Assembly (NCBI RefSeq): GCF_018139145.2
Contig: NC_059487.1
Location: forward strand, 6,717,792 to 6,781,791
DNA from: Gymnogyps californianus
Lineage: Eukaryota; Chordata; Aves; Accipitriformes; Cathartidae
DNA length: 64,000 nucleotides
Reading direction: 5' to 3'
A model generated the notes under the pieces. It was not told the origin of the DNA and ran no database searches. It was given only the letters and a program-made list of their open reading frames with translations. Position numbers and translations under genes: made by a program. Shown piece after piece: positions 11,679-24,300 of this stretch (position 1 is its first letter; every line of letters starts with the position of its first letter).

Positions 11679-14600
11679 CTGGAGAGAGAAGCGACAGAGC
11701 AGGTAGGGTAAGAAGAGACCCTTGGGTGGGCACCTAAAGGCTTGCTCAAAAGATCCACGAAGGCAGGAGCATTTGCATTGGACCTGGGGTGTTTTTTCTC
11801 AGCGCTCTGATATCCCAAGAGATCAGACCCCATCTACCAGGCTACGTGATGGAGGATATGTGGGGCCACAAAGCTGGGAATACGAGATGATCATTTATAG
11901 CCCACGTGAAGATACAAATTGCTGTCTGCAAAATGGCTCTGCTGCCTCCCTCCCAAGTCAAGAGCAGCAGGAGATGGCATCCTCCCGTACCCAGGAGGTC
12001 CCTGGAAAAGGGTCCTTGGCCCCCCTTGAAGGAAGATGCAGTGCAGTGAGCCCTTCTGCTGTGTTAGTGCTCAGGGACAGCAGCAGCATTTGTCCTTGGC
12101 TGTACCGGGAGCTGTTTCAGGAGTGTCGTGTTAACTTGTCCTATTTTAGGGATGTGAGAAATCCTCAGGAATCAAAACCATTTGCTGGCCCGGCCTGGCT
12201 GCTCTCCTTGTGTGCTGTCGGGGAGGTCCTGCCTCTGTCCCCTTTCCTGCAGTGAGGACCCTGCTCCAGGACACCAAAGCTGGCAGCACATCTATGCCGA
12301 GAGCCAGGTTTTCGGGGGAGGCAGAGTGTGGTGCGAATGCTGGGCATGAGGAAAGACACCAAAGCATTGACGGCCCCTGATAACAGGTGATCCTGGAAAT
12401 TACCTCACCAGAGAGATGTCCAGGAATAAACCAAGCTGTTGTTAGGCTGGAAGAAGCAGGCTCAGGCCAGGATAGTGTTAAACACTCCTCTGATGCCCTT
12501 TCAATGCTAAGGAGCAGGGCTGGGATGGAGCTAAGGCAGATGAAGGGAGGTGCAGGTAAGGAAGAACAGCAGAAGGGGCACAAAACCTGGCCCCATCCAG
12601 CCTGAGCCCCCAGCTTTGCACCAAATCCTTAATTTTGGGGCTCTTCCACTGTCCTGTGGCTGTTATGTCAGGGAAGGAGGGGCAGGCACCTTTATTGCAC
12701 CCCTGTGCAGGCACTGGTGCTGCAGGGCTGCCTGCAGGGCCAGGCTGGGGGAACTACTGGTAATTAGCAGCCCTCATTTGCAGCCGCTTGGCAGCCTGCC
12801 TAATCCTGCTAGAGGCACAGCCCAAGTGGACAGATTGCCTGTGCCTAATTAGTCAATCAATGTTTTCAGTGACTAATGAATTGTGGGGGTTCTGCAGCCA
12901 GAGCCTCCTGGGTGCTGTGAGGACCCTGAGGATGCTTTGGCTCAGAGGTAAGGGAAGCGGGCTGAGGTGGCTGCCTCGCTCCCCGGCACTGCTGCAGGCG
13001 AAGGAGAAAGCACGTGTGAGGATGGTGACTTCAGAAGAGAGCCGTGATCCGGCCCTACCCCTCCTGGCTCTGGGCTTGCACTCACTGCTGAGGTCTGGAC
13101 CCTGCTGTGGGGTGCCCCAGCCCCTTGCACCCCTTCCCAGCACCAAGGTGGGGCAGAAGCGCAGGCAAAGGCAATTCGTCCCCTTTGCATCCGCAGCAGC
13201 CCCAGCTTGGACCAGGCTGTTCCAGCCAAACGGGGTGCCTGTGGCAGGGGGTGATGTGTGCTCTTGCAGCATCTCCCACCCTCCTCCTGCCTGCCCTGCC
13301 TGCATCGCTGCGTGTCGGGCCGGCAGCCTGGGCTGCGTGGGAGGAGAGCTGCTGCACTGCGGCTCCTGGGAAGTTGCCAAAGGGCTGGTGCTTGTGCCCG
13401 CTGCTGAGATCCTGACCTGGCCGTGGGCACAGCGGGGGCAGTTTGGGGGCCCGGAGCAGAGGGCAGGAGCAGCACGCAAGGACCGAAGGCAGCGAAGCGC
13501 TTGGGTGCCAGCAGCAGCCGCCCGTCTGCTCCAGGCACCCAGGATGTCCTCTAAGGGCACCTCATTAGGCTGAATTTTGCTGAGCTATCCCAGCTCTTGG
13601 ATCAGTTAATGAGGGTGTTTGTTGGAGGTAATTAGGGCAATGCCGGGTGCCGCTGCGAATGCATCAGGGCTCTCAGCAAATCCCCAACCCGGTGCCTTGC
13701 AGGGCCTGACCTTGGCACCTCCGAGGGCCCTTCGGTGCGGCCCTGAGCGTGACGCACGGCTCCCCGCGGCCGAGGCTGGCCCTGAGGGCAGGGGCAGCTG
13801 TGGGGCCGTCCCCTGATTAACTGCGTCTGGGCTCTGCTCCGGACCTGGCACCGTGGTGCTGGCAGCTACCAGCTGTCCTGGGGCTGGGGTTACAAGCCCT
13901 GCCGGCAGTGGGGACGGGAGGATGACGGCGGGACAAGCGATGCCCAGCTGTGCCCATGCATCCCTGTCTGCCAGGGCACTGGGGTGGCTCTCAGCAGGCA
14001 CCCAGCAGCATGTATGTGATGTCGGGGATGGCTGGTGTCGCTCTCTCCCACCCGCTGGTGTTTGACGCAGGTCCTGTAAAGGCTCCCGCCCCTCCAGGGC
14101 CCCTCAAATTCCCATCAGGTTTCCCTGCCCATGCTCCACTGGGATGTGCCCCCATGGCCGGCGGGGCTTGGCTGCAGGACACGTCCCCAGCCCTGTGCTT
14201 TTGTCCGTCTGTGCTCCTCATGGTGCGACAGCCCGGGGCCAGCCCGCTCCTTCCTGAATCAGCCAGGGCATCAGTCAGTGGCAGCCCCTCGCTGGGGCAG
14301 AGGAGACCTGCCACCACCCTGCGATGACTTTGGAGCTCCCACAGAGCAGCTGTGAGGACGGGGGTCCTGCTGTCCCCTGTGGCAAAGGGTGCGGGGGCTC
14401 CCCGGAGCAGGGGTGGTTTGCCGGAGGTTAGTAAGACCCCGGCTGCAATGACATTGTTGCACCCAAAAACAGGAGAGCCCAGCGGCAGCCCCGGCCCCGC
14501 TGGTGGTTGCCCCGTGGGGGATGTTCATCAGGTGCGAAGCCATCGGCTGTTCCTGGTGTTGCACCTCAGCCTCATGTGGAAAAACACCCCCAAAATGCAG

Positions 14601-17600
14601 CCCAGCGCCTACCTTGGTACTCCAGTTTCCTCTTCTCCAGCTCGGCTTCAATCTGGTCTAGCACCATCCCCAGTTCACCAAGGATCTTCTTCAGGTAGTT
14701 CACATTGTCGTGCTCCAGGATCTTGGCCTGGGTGGAGAGTGGGGAGGATGGATGCATGGACAGACACATGTCCCTGCAACTGTGCAGGGACACGAGGCAC
14801 CAGGTGCCCATGGCAGGTCCGTGGGTCACGTCCCCCCCCACCAGAGATGTGTGTGGCTTTGACCCACTTACCATGAGCTTCTTCTGCTTGGAGAGGTAGG
14901 GCTCTGATAGCTGTGGCTCCTCTTCGTGGTCCAGCTTCATCAGCTCCGTGCTGGCGTTAGCTAAATGTCCTGGGGGGAGACAGACAGAGGGGCTGGGGGC
15001 CTGTGTTTGGCAGGGGTCGCGATGACCTTGTGTCCGGTAGCAAAGCACCTCATCCTGCATGCAAAATAGTGTTGTGGCACCAAAAAAACCACCCCAGAGA
15101 GCTAAAATAGGTCAAATTCATGGCTTGCTGCCACTGTGCTGCCATAGGGGCAGGTGGCCGGGGCATTGCACGCCCTCCCGAGGGCACGTGGCTTCTTCAG
15201 CTCTCCCATCTACTAATGACAGGGCAGCGCTGGCTGCAGGGTGCAGCAGATCCCCCTCCCCGGCCTTGGCAAGTCCCAGTTCTGCGGGTTTCGGGGGGGT
15301 TCAGCTCTTCATTTCCTCTGCTGGATTCATATTAGAGCTGCCAGCAGATCGCTGTCTCTGTCTGTCTCTTCCTGTTTTAAGAACATCCCTGAGCTTCCCC
15401 ATAACCTGATTCCTGCAGCTCCATCCCCAGCAGGTTGATCCTTTGGGATGTCCAAGCCAGCTGCCCATGTGTGGGTGTGCGTGCGGAGCAGCGTGGCAGG
15501 GAGCAGCACGGGAGGGGATGCTCCCTCCCAAATGAAGCTGTCCCACCCTGTCTCAGTGTCCGGGGATGCAATTTGGTAGCATGGAAGCCATCGTGAGCAC
15601 GGGAGAGATGCCCACCCTCCTCCCTCCCAGGGCACAGGGAGGATGTGAAGGGCTGTGTGCAAGGGAGCTAACAGAGGGAAACGAGCAGAGTAAATGGAAG
15701 AAGAAAATACGAGATGCAGAGTAACACCTTAGGGACGACATAAATTACCCAAAGCTGGGCTAATCTCTTCCTGCCAGGGACCATCTGTCTCTCCCTCCTT
15801 GTTCCCTCCAACAAGAGCTTGGCTCTGCCGATGCGCGGGTGCGGGAGGTGCCAGGGCTGGCCGGGGCAGCAGCCAGCAGTGGGCCGTATGCTGCCACAAA
15901 ATGGTGAATCCCTGTTTTCCACCACGAGCCTTGAAGCTCCTGCTCGCTAAGGCTCCCAGGCAGCTCTCCTGGGGCTGTAACTCGGAGGCAAGCCTGGATA
16001 TCACCCTGATTTTTTTCCCCTGTTCCCCTTGGGAGAGCCTGGCCCTCAGTTCACCTCTCCTTGGAACACAGCTACATGGATTTGCCTCGGCACCCACTGC
16101 AACGGGGCAGCCCGGACGTCACCTTGGTGTAGGGGATGTGCTGGGGAGGAAGGGCACCACCAGCACTGGGGCACCCCACGGACCTGCACACAGCCCCTCC
16201 ATTGCAATGGCTTGGGAAAAATGCCACCAGCAAGGAGGTTTGGACAGGGAGATATTTTTAAGGACCTCAGCAGAGTGGCTTGGGGAGGTGATGCGAGGCA
16301 GACTGGGTCTGAAGCCATCGGAGCAGGACCCTTTGGGGAGGGGACGGGCTCTGCACCCTGCATCTGCCCAAGGTCTGGGGGTGGACGTGACGCTTGGTGA
16401 CATGGGGAAAGCTGCCTGTGCACGGTGCCCGCAGAGGCAGGGCAGACCATGATGTACACCTCATGAACAGCCTATTTCTCTTTGTGCACGAGTGCATCCC
16501 ATTTCAGAGGGACCATCTGTGACCCAGGCAGCTGAAGGGACAGTGGGGGGGAATGGTGTTTGCTACAGGCGCTGCTTGGGGCCAGAGCCTAAAGGAGGGG
16601 AGAGACGTGGGGTACACCGATGCCCTCCCAACAAGGTCGCTTTTCTGGCAAGGGACTCTCTCCAGGAGTGATCCTTGCCGTTGAGTTATATTAAGCATCG
16701 TCAATGTTTCATGAGCACTTGAAGGTCAGGTACACAGTCTTATGCCGATTCATCCACTATCTGCAACTCAATCTGGCTGTACTCTCCCACCTTTGCCCTT
16801 AGAGCTATTGGAAGGAGAGGGGACGTGCAGGAGAGGGTGCAAATTCATGTGCCCCAGAAAGAGCTGGGCGAGAAGCGTGCATGGCCCACGGGAGCCCAGA
16901 CACCCCCAGGGTCAGGAAGCCTCTACAGGGTGCCTGCAGCTCCCAGGTTAGCTGTGCTTTGCCATTTCCCAGCTCTGTTCCTGCCTACGCTGGTGGAAAA
17001 GGGAGATGAGCAAGAGCAGGGTGGCTGGCCGGGCTGCGGAGCCAAACCGAGCCTAAAGGAAGGGCTGGGGGAGCCGTCCCGCTGTCGCCGGCCCTGGGCA
17101 GCCCTGCTGGAGAGGCGACTTACTGCGGATCTCAGCGGTCGCGTACTTTGGGATCATGGAGTCGGTGGTGAGCTCGGGGTGCAGGATGCAGCCATGTGTG
17201 TAGGCGTCCATGGGGAGCGAGTCCAGCAGCTCCCGGTACTGCAGCACCCGCGAGTGCAGCAGGCTGCCCGGCTCGGGGATCAGCTGGGTGACGTTTTCTG
17301 TGAAGGCAAAGGGAAAGCTGTTAGCGGGACCTGGGCGGGGGGTCAAGCACTCATTAGTGGCTCATTAGCCTGTGCTGGACACCAGTGTGCAATCCTGCTT
17401 GAGCTGCCTCTGAGCAGGGCTGGCTATGGTGGTGCATTAACTCAAAACCATACCCCACACTCTGCCTTCTCCCCGCTGCCCGTCCCAGCCAGCAGTGCAT
17501 CCAGCCCGTGCCCGGGGATGGGCAAACCTGCAGGACCACAGGGACGTGTACGTGTGTCATTACCCAGCCCTGCAGCCCCCATGTCCCCAGGAGCTCAAGG

Positions 17601-20600
17601 TAGCAAGCCCTTCGTCTCTGCAGCTCCTGAATTTGTACACTGTGGTTTCACATCTCTTAGAAGGGTAACAAAATCTTCCTGTTCTGCAGAAAAGAGCTAA
17701 GACATGGGGATTTGAGTTTGGGATCTCCTGAGTTATGCACTTGTTACACCAGTGGCAATGAGGCACTTAATTTTCTTGGGCTTCCTTGAAAATCCCATTC
17801 AAAATGGGTAATCAGGATAGATGACCAAAGAAGGAGCCCAGCACATCTTCCCTCTGCACTCAGCCGGTGCCTCAGCTGCAGGAGCATCCCTTGCCCCAGC
17901 CGGCTCGGCACCTCCCTCGCCTTGTTGGGTTTGTTTTATTCATCTTTTGCTGATGGCAGTTTGTATTCTGCTCTGTTTATTACACTTTCAGCTCAAAATA
18001 CACAGCAGATGACACCACAAGGAGCAAAATGTTGCTCTTGTCTCCCTCAAGAATATCAGGTCCATTTTTTTATGGGATCATAAATGTTTATGGTGTTTTC
18101 AGATAGCAGTTAACAGATATTGAGTAAATTTACCACCAGTACTCGGTACACCCGGTTGCCCACATGCCGTCCGCAGTGCAGGGCTCACAGCCCGCCAGCG
18201 TCTTGGGCTGAGTTAAGGTGCATCGGCAGAAGGACTTGGGCAGACATGGCCAACACGGCTCCTTAATTAAGGGCCTGAAATGACAGTTCTGCCCAGCCCT
18301 GCTGCCGGCGGCAGGAGCAAGGCTGCGGGCACAGCCTGGCGATACCCGCCCGGCAGAGACGCACAGCTCGCCCTGCCCTGGGCCAGGCAGCATCGCGCCA
18401 GCCGGCACCTGCAGCTGGACAGGAGCCAGGGAAATTTTGGCAGCTCCTGTACAGCAAACCTCCTAGCAGCTCTGATTCAGGGCTGCCTCTGCTGGTAGGG
18501 TCCACAGACTTGTTCTGACTGATGGGCGTCAGTACTACTGTCCCCTGAGCGAGGGGAGGTTTTGGTAGCTCCTCCCTGCCCACGGGCTGCTCGCTGCCTG
18601 CGCTGCCTGGACTCCAGCTCTCCAAGCGGGGATTTTCCATCTGAGAAAAAGCAATCAGCTGAATGAAATAATAATAACCGACCTATAGCCTGCATGCTGC
18701 TTCCATAAGGCTCCTGGCCAGCACCTGATGGGCTGGGGCCGAGGCTGGAAACCAGCACATCCAGAGCAACTGCCCTGTCCGGCAGCGAGGCGGAGAGACC
18801 ACAATGAAATAGCGGCGTGCTGGCTGCCGGCCCGCGTCCTTCAGCACGTCCCAGGGAGGTTTTTCAGCGGGATGGTGCTCGCCCTGCCTTTTCACGCCAC
18901 GGCGGACCTGCATGTACGGGCTGCTGTTGCATATAGTCAGTAAGCGATGGGCCGTGCAAAGGTGGGATGGGGGGAGGCTCAGAAGGACAGGGCTGGGGGT
19001 GCAGCCTTTGGAGGAGCCCCTCGCCCAGGCTCTGAGGTGCATTGCCACCGGCCAACTCATCAGCGGTTCCTTGGCACTGCTGGGCAGTGCCCTAGTAAGA
19101 AACACCCTCAAAGGTGGCTTATTGGTACCATTCACTGCTTTTTTGGGGAAAGAAAACCACTGCTCATCACACCACCTTTTACTGATAGCTGACCCTCAGT
19201 GTGTGTGTAAGCAGCTGAAAAAGACCATGCTCCCAGCCCAGGGGAAAACATAACTCAGTGAATACACCTTCTTATAAAGGCATTTTCAAGCTCTGCACGT
19301 TTCTGCAAGATGGGTGATTCCCTCTCGGACCAATGCTGTGGCATCCTGATAATGCTTTTGCCAGCTGGCGCTGGTTGGTGATGGCTCAGAGCAGAGCACA
19401 CAGTAGGGAGTGATGCTCTGGGCCCTCTTCCCTGGAGCTTCCCCTCTCCATTTCTTAGCAAGAAATTGCAAGTAAGAAATTGCACCTGGCTGGAAAACCT
19501 CAACGACAGGAGTTTCCCAGCGCATGGGCAGCGCTGTGTCCCCCTCCTGCTGGGGACAGCCTGTGGTCACATATGCCAGACCACCTGCCCTTTGCAGAGA
19601 CCGAGTGAAGCTGCTGCGCAGTGCAGGGACCACGGAGCGATGGTCCCTGCTGCCCCTTGGCCCCGGGGCTGCCGCTGGGCAGGAAAGCGGCTGCCATTCC
19701 CTGGGAGCCGCTGCCGGCACAGAGCTCCTCCCGACCGATCCCATCCCCGCTGCCCCGCCAGCGAGCGAGCATCGTGCCTCTGCCGAGCAGCACCATCGTG
19801 GCGGGGCCGGGAGAGGACAGCAGCTGAGCTGGCAAGACGCCCTTGCTTCGGGAGCTATTTTGAGATGTTTTTGATGTCTCGGTTGCAAGGGGGATGGATG
19901 CTGGGGCGAGCGTCGTGATGGCACAGCCCGAGTTCCCTGCTCGGCTTTGAAGTCTCCTCGGTGGAGTGTCCCAGCCTGACAGCCTGCAGGTTTAGGGAAA
20001 TGAGGGCGAAGGGACGTGAGATGCTGGGGAGAGGCTGCTTGCCGCAGCAGCCGTGCAAAAAGCCGCCTTCAAGTGCCATCTCAGCATCCCGGTGCACTGA
20101 GCTTGGCTGGCCACTGGCTGCAGCCCTGCTCCGGGGGGAATACAAGTTTCCCTCTCCTGGCTGTCCCTTCCTCTGGGTTTGTGTCACATCATCCTCCCAT
20201 GGTCCCCAGCACCGCTGACTTTGTTTGACTTTAAAGAGGCAGTTTTCTCTGAAGCACAGCAACACTGGATATGGCAGGGTCTCCTGCCCACGGCCAGTGG
20301 CACAGGGCTCATCGAGGAAGGGGAGAGGGGCAGCAGCACCCGGCTCAAACCCACCGTCTCTCAGCAGGGCCGCTTACGGCGGTTTTTATACCATTACCTG
20401 ATGCCAAAGTACAAAGGTGGCCAAACCCAGAAACATTCCCATGGGCCATGGCCCAGCCACAGCTCTGGTGAGATGCCGCCATGCACCACAGGGACGGGGG
20501 GAAATGGTCCGGATTGGGAGCGTGGCCTCCAAGGCAGAAAAAGGGGGGATCCAGCTACGAACCCCCCTGGAGTCCCCTAGCAGCACTTCCAAGGAACATT

Positions 20601-23600
20601 TGGGGATTTCTGCTGGAAATCCTCCATTTTCATGGGAAAATGTAAAAGTTTGGGGAGGGCTGGTGGCTTGCTGCTCTTCTGGGGTAAAGCTGAAACTTTA
20701 AAGGACAAAGTGGGTGCATTTGGCAAACAACATCTGGATTAGACCTGAGTTTCCCCCAAGACGCAGCCCACCCCCTCACCCCTCTTACCTCCCGTGAAGT
20801 TCTTCTCCATGTAGTCAATGATCTGGTTGTAATCGCTGATGATGTTGTCCCTGTGGATGATGACGGGCACCTCCTCCCCCAGGTTGAGCCGCATGAACCA
20901 GGGCTCCTTGTGCTCCATCAGGGGCATGCTGACGTCCCGCTCCTCGCAGGGCAGCCCCTTCTCCGCGATGACCAGCCGTACCTGGAGCAAGAGGCCGGGA
21001 AGAAAGGGCTCAGCCCCACACACCGAGCTGGCCCCGAGAGCCTTCGAAGCACCCCGAGAGCCCCACCACCACCCCATCGCACTTCCCTGGCCCTCCCCTG
21101 CTGCTTAAGCACAGCGATGTGCCATGACACACACTTGTCCTGCAAGAAGCCAAGAAGCTCTTGGCATGGGGCAACTGCAAAATCCAGGCAGCCAAGTGAG
21201 GATTTCTTTTCCCAGCAAATGGGGGAGACCCAAGCCCATCCTAACTTTGCAGGATCATGCACCACCATCCTCCCACTGGTCGCTGGTGGCCCCGTGTGAC
21301 AGGCGAGGGGCCAGGGGTGCTGGCGGGCTGCGAGCCCGTCCCTCAGCAGCAGGTGGAGGGATGCAGCAGCTCCCCAGCTGGGGGGAATCAGTGATGCTGC
21401 TCTGGGTTCCAGCATAGCCCAGCACACACCTGAGGAGGAAGAGGAGGAGGAAAAGGAGGAAGTAGAGGCTGCAGCAATGCTATGTCTTGTGCCCAGTGGG
21501 TGCTCCTGCCTGGCTGAAGGAGGCCCAGATGCTAACTCAGGTATGTCCCACGCTCGGGGGTGGGCGATGGCTTTGCCGGGCATGTTTTGAGCTGGGAAAA
21601 GGTTCTGTTTCATGGAGGGTTTCAAGCAGCCCCTACGCAGCATCCCTCCTGCTCCACGCTGCCGCCGGCCCGGGGGCATCGCCCACCGCCTTCGCACCTC
21701 TTGTGCCAGACCTGCTGCCTTCCCCTGCTGCTGCCCTCCCTCAGCGCCGGGCCAGCAAGTGTCACCGCTGGGGTGGCACCCACCCGTCTTGTGGGTGGGA
21801 AAGCCGAGTCCAGCGGTGCGGAGGGGCAGGAGGAGGCAGGAGCGGGGCTGGATGCGGGGCACTGTCCCCATCCCACAGCCCTCAGGGCTGATCCTGCTGC
21901 TTTGCTCTGTGCTTGAGATATTGTTGAATATGCACTCAGGGATGGCATTTTAGGCTTCTGGGTTATAAAAACCTGACTGTTATGAACTAAGTATGTCAAA
22001 CACACACAAAAAAAACCCTCGGGGGATGTGAGACAGCCACGATTTACAGAACCACTGAATGAGGGAAAAGCGCTTGTTTTCCTCCAACTAGCACCGGCTA
22101 AAAATACAACTTAACAAATATAAGCATTTCTATGAGTACTTCAGAGTTCCTGGGGAATTAGTCATTAATTATTTACAGGGCTGGCAAATTAATTTTTTCT
22201 TTTAAAGTCAAACAAGGAAAAGCCTGGGTCCCTCAACTGCAACTTGCTCTCAGCCTTTTCCTCCCAGCTGATGGATAAACCCCGGCCAGGACCACCCGGG
22301 GCATCTGTCCCCAAACTCCCCGTGCTTCCCTGTTCTGCTATCAAGGGCCGAGGCCAAAGGCCCGGCAGGAGGCAGCGCAGGCAGGAGGGCTCAGGTCCCG
22401 GGGTAACCCCGGTGCCTGTGGGCGAGGGGAGCCCCTGCCAGCACCCCGATGAGGGGTTACAGCCAGGGGTGATGAAACATGCCCAGACCCCCCAGCCGGT
22501 CCCCGCAGCGCTGGCATGGCTGCGATGAGGTATCTTGTGTAGAAACCCAGCACTGGCTGTAAAACTCCAAAAATCCCTTTGCAGGCAAGGCCAGATCCTG
22601 GTGGGGGCTCGGGATCCCTCCCACAAACAGCCCCAGCGTTGTGGAGGGTGGTTCTGAGCAGCTCCGGGGCAGAGCAGGAAAAGCTTCGCCTGCAGCCAGC
22701 TCCGAGCAAAACTCCTCTGCAGGGGAGTCCCGTGCAGCCCCCACCGCTCCCCACCCTGCGATGTCCATCACACCAGCTTGTGCTCGTCCGCCTTCCAGCA
22801 AACGCTCTTTCCTTGCAAGTGACCTCAAAAGCAAAGCTCGAAGCGGTGCCGGGTGGCCCTGTGGCTTTAGGTGTGCCCTGCCCTGTCCCCAGCGTCCCCA
22901 GCCCCGCAGAGGTGAGGTCGGTTATAGGAAACCCCATACAAGAAGTGCCTTAACCGCTGTGTCCCTGCTGCCGGCGGCCAAACGAGCAAGACGAAAAATA
23001 ACAGCAAGCCCAGCGTGAGGCAGGGGAGCCAGGCACGAGCATCCCTCGCTGGTGCGGATCAGAAGCCCGTTAGTCACCCACTGCCGGCGGCAGTGAAGCC
23101 GACCATGTGCAGGCACCCTGCTGCATTGGGCATCCTCCCTTTTCTTTGTGCCTGCAGGTAGCAATGGGCGTCTCTGCCCCCGGCCTCCCCGCCGGGCTGT
23201 GTGGCTGGAGGGGGCCCTTGCACTGGGGAACTTTGTGTTCCCCTCGTCCCTCTTAATAGCCCATTCCCCATATAATATTAATGGTGTGGAAATGATAAGG
23301 GTTTGGGGCCAGGAGGAGAACGTCGGGTTTGCTACACAGCTGCTGTGCTGCAAAATGAGCATTTACTATTGCCTTGAAAATGTGATTTCTTGCTGGGGCA
23401 CCCCAGGAATAGGATTTCCAGGGCACTGCTGCAAAGTCAGGGGTAAATAATCACTGCGTGCTGGGGTCTGCTCCCTGGAAGGAGCCTGGCTCAGGGGCTG
23501 CCTCCCCCTCTCCCGGCAGCAGGGTGGTCCCGGGGCCCAGCTCAGCCTTTGTCTGTGCTCCTGGCCACGCCAGGGTCAGGCTGTGAGCGAGCACAAAGCC

Positions 23601-24051
23601 GAGGCAGCTCCTGGTGCAAGCTGCGATAACAAAGCAAAAGCAGGATTTGGCTGAGCCCCCCATCCCTGTCCCCTCCCCAGGCAGATGCTGTTAAAACAGA
23701 ACCGCAGGTACAAAAGAGCTGCCCGGCCACATGCTGCTGCCCTCGCCAGCCCTGGGGACGAGCCCCTTCCTCTCCCCGCGAGTGCATCCATCCTCCTCAG
23801 GCAAGGGGATGCCCTGGAGACAGGAGGTGATTCTTCCCCGGGAACCCGGCCGAGCAATTATTTTTTTTTACCTTTTGTGAGCTGAAGGACTGGGTCCAGT
23901 GGTACAAAACCAGTCTGTCCTGGGATTTAAGAGCGGGGTCTGTAGGGTCCTGGTTTTCCTCCCCCTCTGTGGATTTCCCTGCGTCGTTCTCCAGCGCCGA
24001 GATGGGCCACCAGCTGCAGTTGGTGGGAGTAACATTATTGGGAGTCGCCAT
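11335..24051 (-). CDS. GDAP1L1: GDAP1L1, complete coding region in six exons (367 aa)
   Basis: Ganglioside-induced differentiation-associated protein 1-like 1 is a brain-enriched GST-fold protein. It is cytosolic and moves to mitochondria under oxidative stress. It is related to GDAP1, the mitochondrial fission factor mutated in Charcot-Marie-Tooth disease. Coding exons are 24051-23872, 20981-20789, 17297-17124, 14969-14872, 14727-14613 and 11678-11335. All introns are GT-AG. The lengths 180+193+174+98+115+344 total 1104 nt, which gives 367 codons plus TAG, the usual length of the family. An N-terminal thioredoxin-like GST domain spans about residues 45-127, a C-terminal GST domain about 175-310, and a hydrophobic tail anchor about 340-361 is followed by KKKYI. 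No frameshift or missing exon is seen. It is convergent with FITM2, matching human synteny. Confidence 0.97.
11679..14612 (-). other. GDAP1L1: GDAP1L1 intron 5
   Basis: A GC-rich 2.9-kb intron between exons 5 and 6. Its large open frames on both strands (for example 12788-13573) are composition artefacts. Short AT-rich islands with TAATTAG and TTAATGA cores lie at about 12755-12880 and 13560-13640. Confidence 0.8.
14613..14727 (-). CDS. GDAP1L1: GDAP1L1 coding exon 5
   Basis: Encodes AKILEHDNVNYLKKILGEL and DQIEAELEKRKLE, a charged helical segment of the GST C-terminal domain. It has a CAG acceptor and a GTAGGC donor and ends in phase 1. Confidence 0.95.
14769..14792. repeat. 10-bp perfect hairpin in the 144-nt GDAP1L1 intron 4
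   Basis: TGTCCCTGCA (14769-14778) pairs with TGCAGGGACA (14783-14792) across a 4-nt loop. It sits mid-intron, away from both splice sites. Confidence 0.75.
14872..14969 (-). CDS. GDAP1L1: GDAP1L1 coding exon 4
   Basis: A 98-nt exon encodes HLANASTELMKLDHEEEP and SEPYLSKQKKLM, within the helical hairpin insertion typical of GDAP1 proteins. The following intron is only 144 nt (14728-14871). Confidence 0.95.
14970..17123 (-). other. GDAP1L1: GDAP1L1 intron 3
   Basis: A GC-rich intron of 2.15 kb. I see no mobile element or additional exon in it. Confidence 0.75.
17124..17297 (-). CDS. GDAP1L1: GDAP1L1 coding exon 3
   Basis: Encodes the interdomain segment, with RVLQYRELLD, MDAYTHGCILHPELTTDSM and IPKYATAEIR. 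These are among the most conserved blocks of the GDAP1 family. It has a CAG acceptor and a GTAAGT donor. Confidence 0.96.
17298..20788 (-). other. GDAP1L1: GDAP1L1 intron 2
   Basis: An intron of 3.5 kb. It contains a short hairpin (GGCACTGC/GCAGTGCC at 19073-19091) and no recognisable repeat family or exon. Confidence 0.75.
20789..20981 (-). CDS. GDAP1L1: GDAP1L1 coding exon 2
   Basis: Encodes the rest of the GST N-terminal domain, including VRLVIAEKGLPCEERDVS, NLGEEVPVIIHRDNIISDY and IIDYMEKNF. The acceptor is CAG after 20981 and the donor GTAAGA is at 20788-20787. The exon ends in phase 1. Confidence 0.95.
20982..23871 (-). other. GDAP1L1: GDAP1L1 intron 1, with an AT-rich homeodomain-like island
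   Basis: A GC-rich 2.9-kb intron. A distinct AT-rich block at about 22080-22210 carries GAATTAGTCATTAATTATTT and AAATTAATTTT, cores typical of homeodomain sites. The 317-codon minus-strand frame at 20918-21871 runs through exon 2 into the intron and is not a gene. Confidence 0.7.
23872..24051 (-). CDS. GDAP1L1: GDAP1L1 coding exon 1
   Basis: Encodes residues 1-60, beginning MATPNNVTPTNCSWW. This N-terminal extension distinguishes GDAP1L1 from GDAP1. It ends with LVLYHWTQSFSSQK, the start of the thioredoxin-like fold. The donor is GTAAAA in phase 0. Confidence 0.95.
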
Positions 24052-24300
24052 GACAGCCTGCGAGCGAGCAGGGAGAGGGGAGAGGGACGAGGGAGCGAGC
24101 GGCGCTAGCCCAGCATCACATGGGCTCCTGCCATCAGCATCACTCCCGGGGCAGCTCCATCTCCCCGGCTGGGGTGGGCAGCGCGGGGCAGCGGGTGCCG
24201 TGGGTCACAGGAGAGGATGGTGGCAGCAGCGGCGGTGGTGTGGGTGAAATCGCAGCCCATCCCCACTCGTGGCGGGGCTCCTATGGAAACGTGCAGGCAT
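24052..24300 (-). promoter_or_regulatory. GDAP1L1: GDAP1L1 5' UTR and promoter region
   Basis: A G/C-rich, CpG-containing stretch lies directly upstream of the GDAP1L1 ATG (24051-24049) and includes GAGCGAGCGGCGC. No TATA box is apparent. The transcription start is not determinable from sequence. Confidence 0.45.

Noticed and set aside
12788..13573. 261-codon plus-strand frame in GDAP1L1 intron 5, with overlapping frames on the other strand
   Set aside because: Several long frames overlap on both strands in the same GC-rich stretch, with low-complexity Ala/Gly/Pro text and no recognisable domain.
20918..21871. 317-codon minus-strand open frame
   Set aside because: It starts in GDAP1L1 intron 1 and runs through the exon 2 acceptor in another frame. 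It is a composition artefact in GC-rich DNA.
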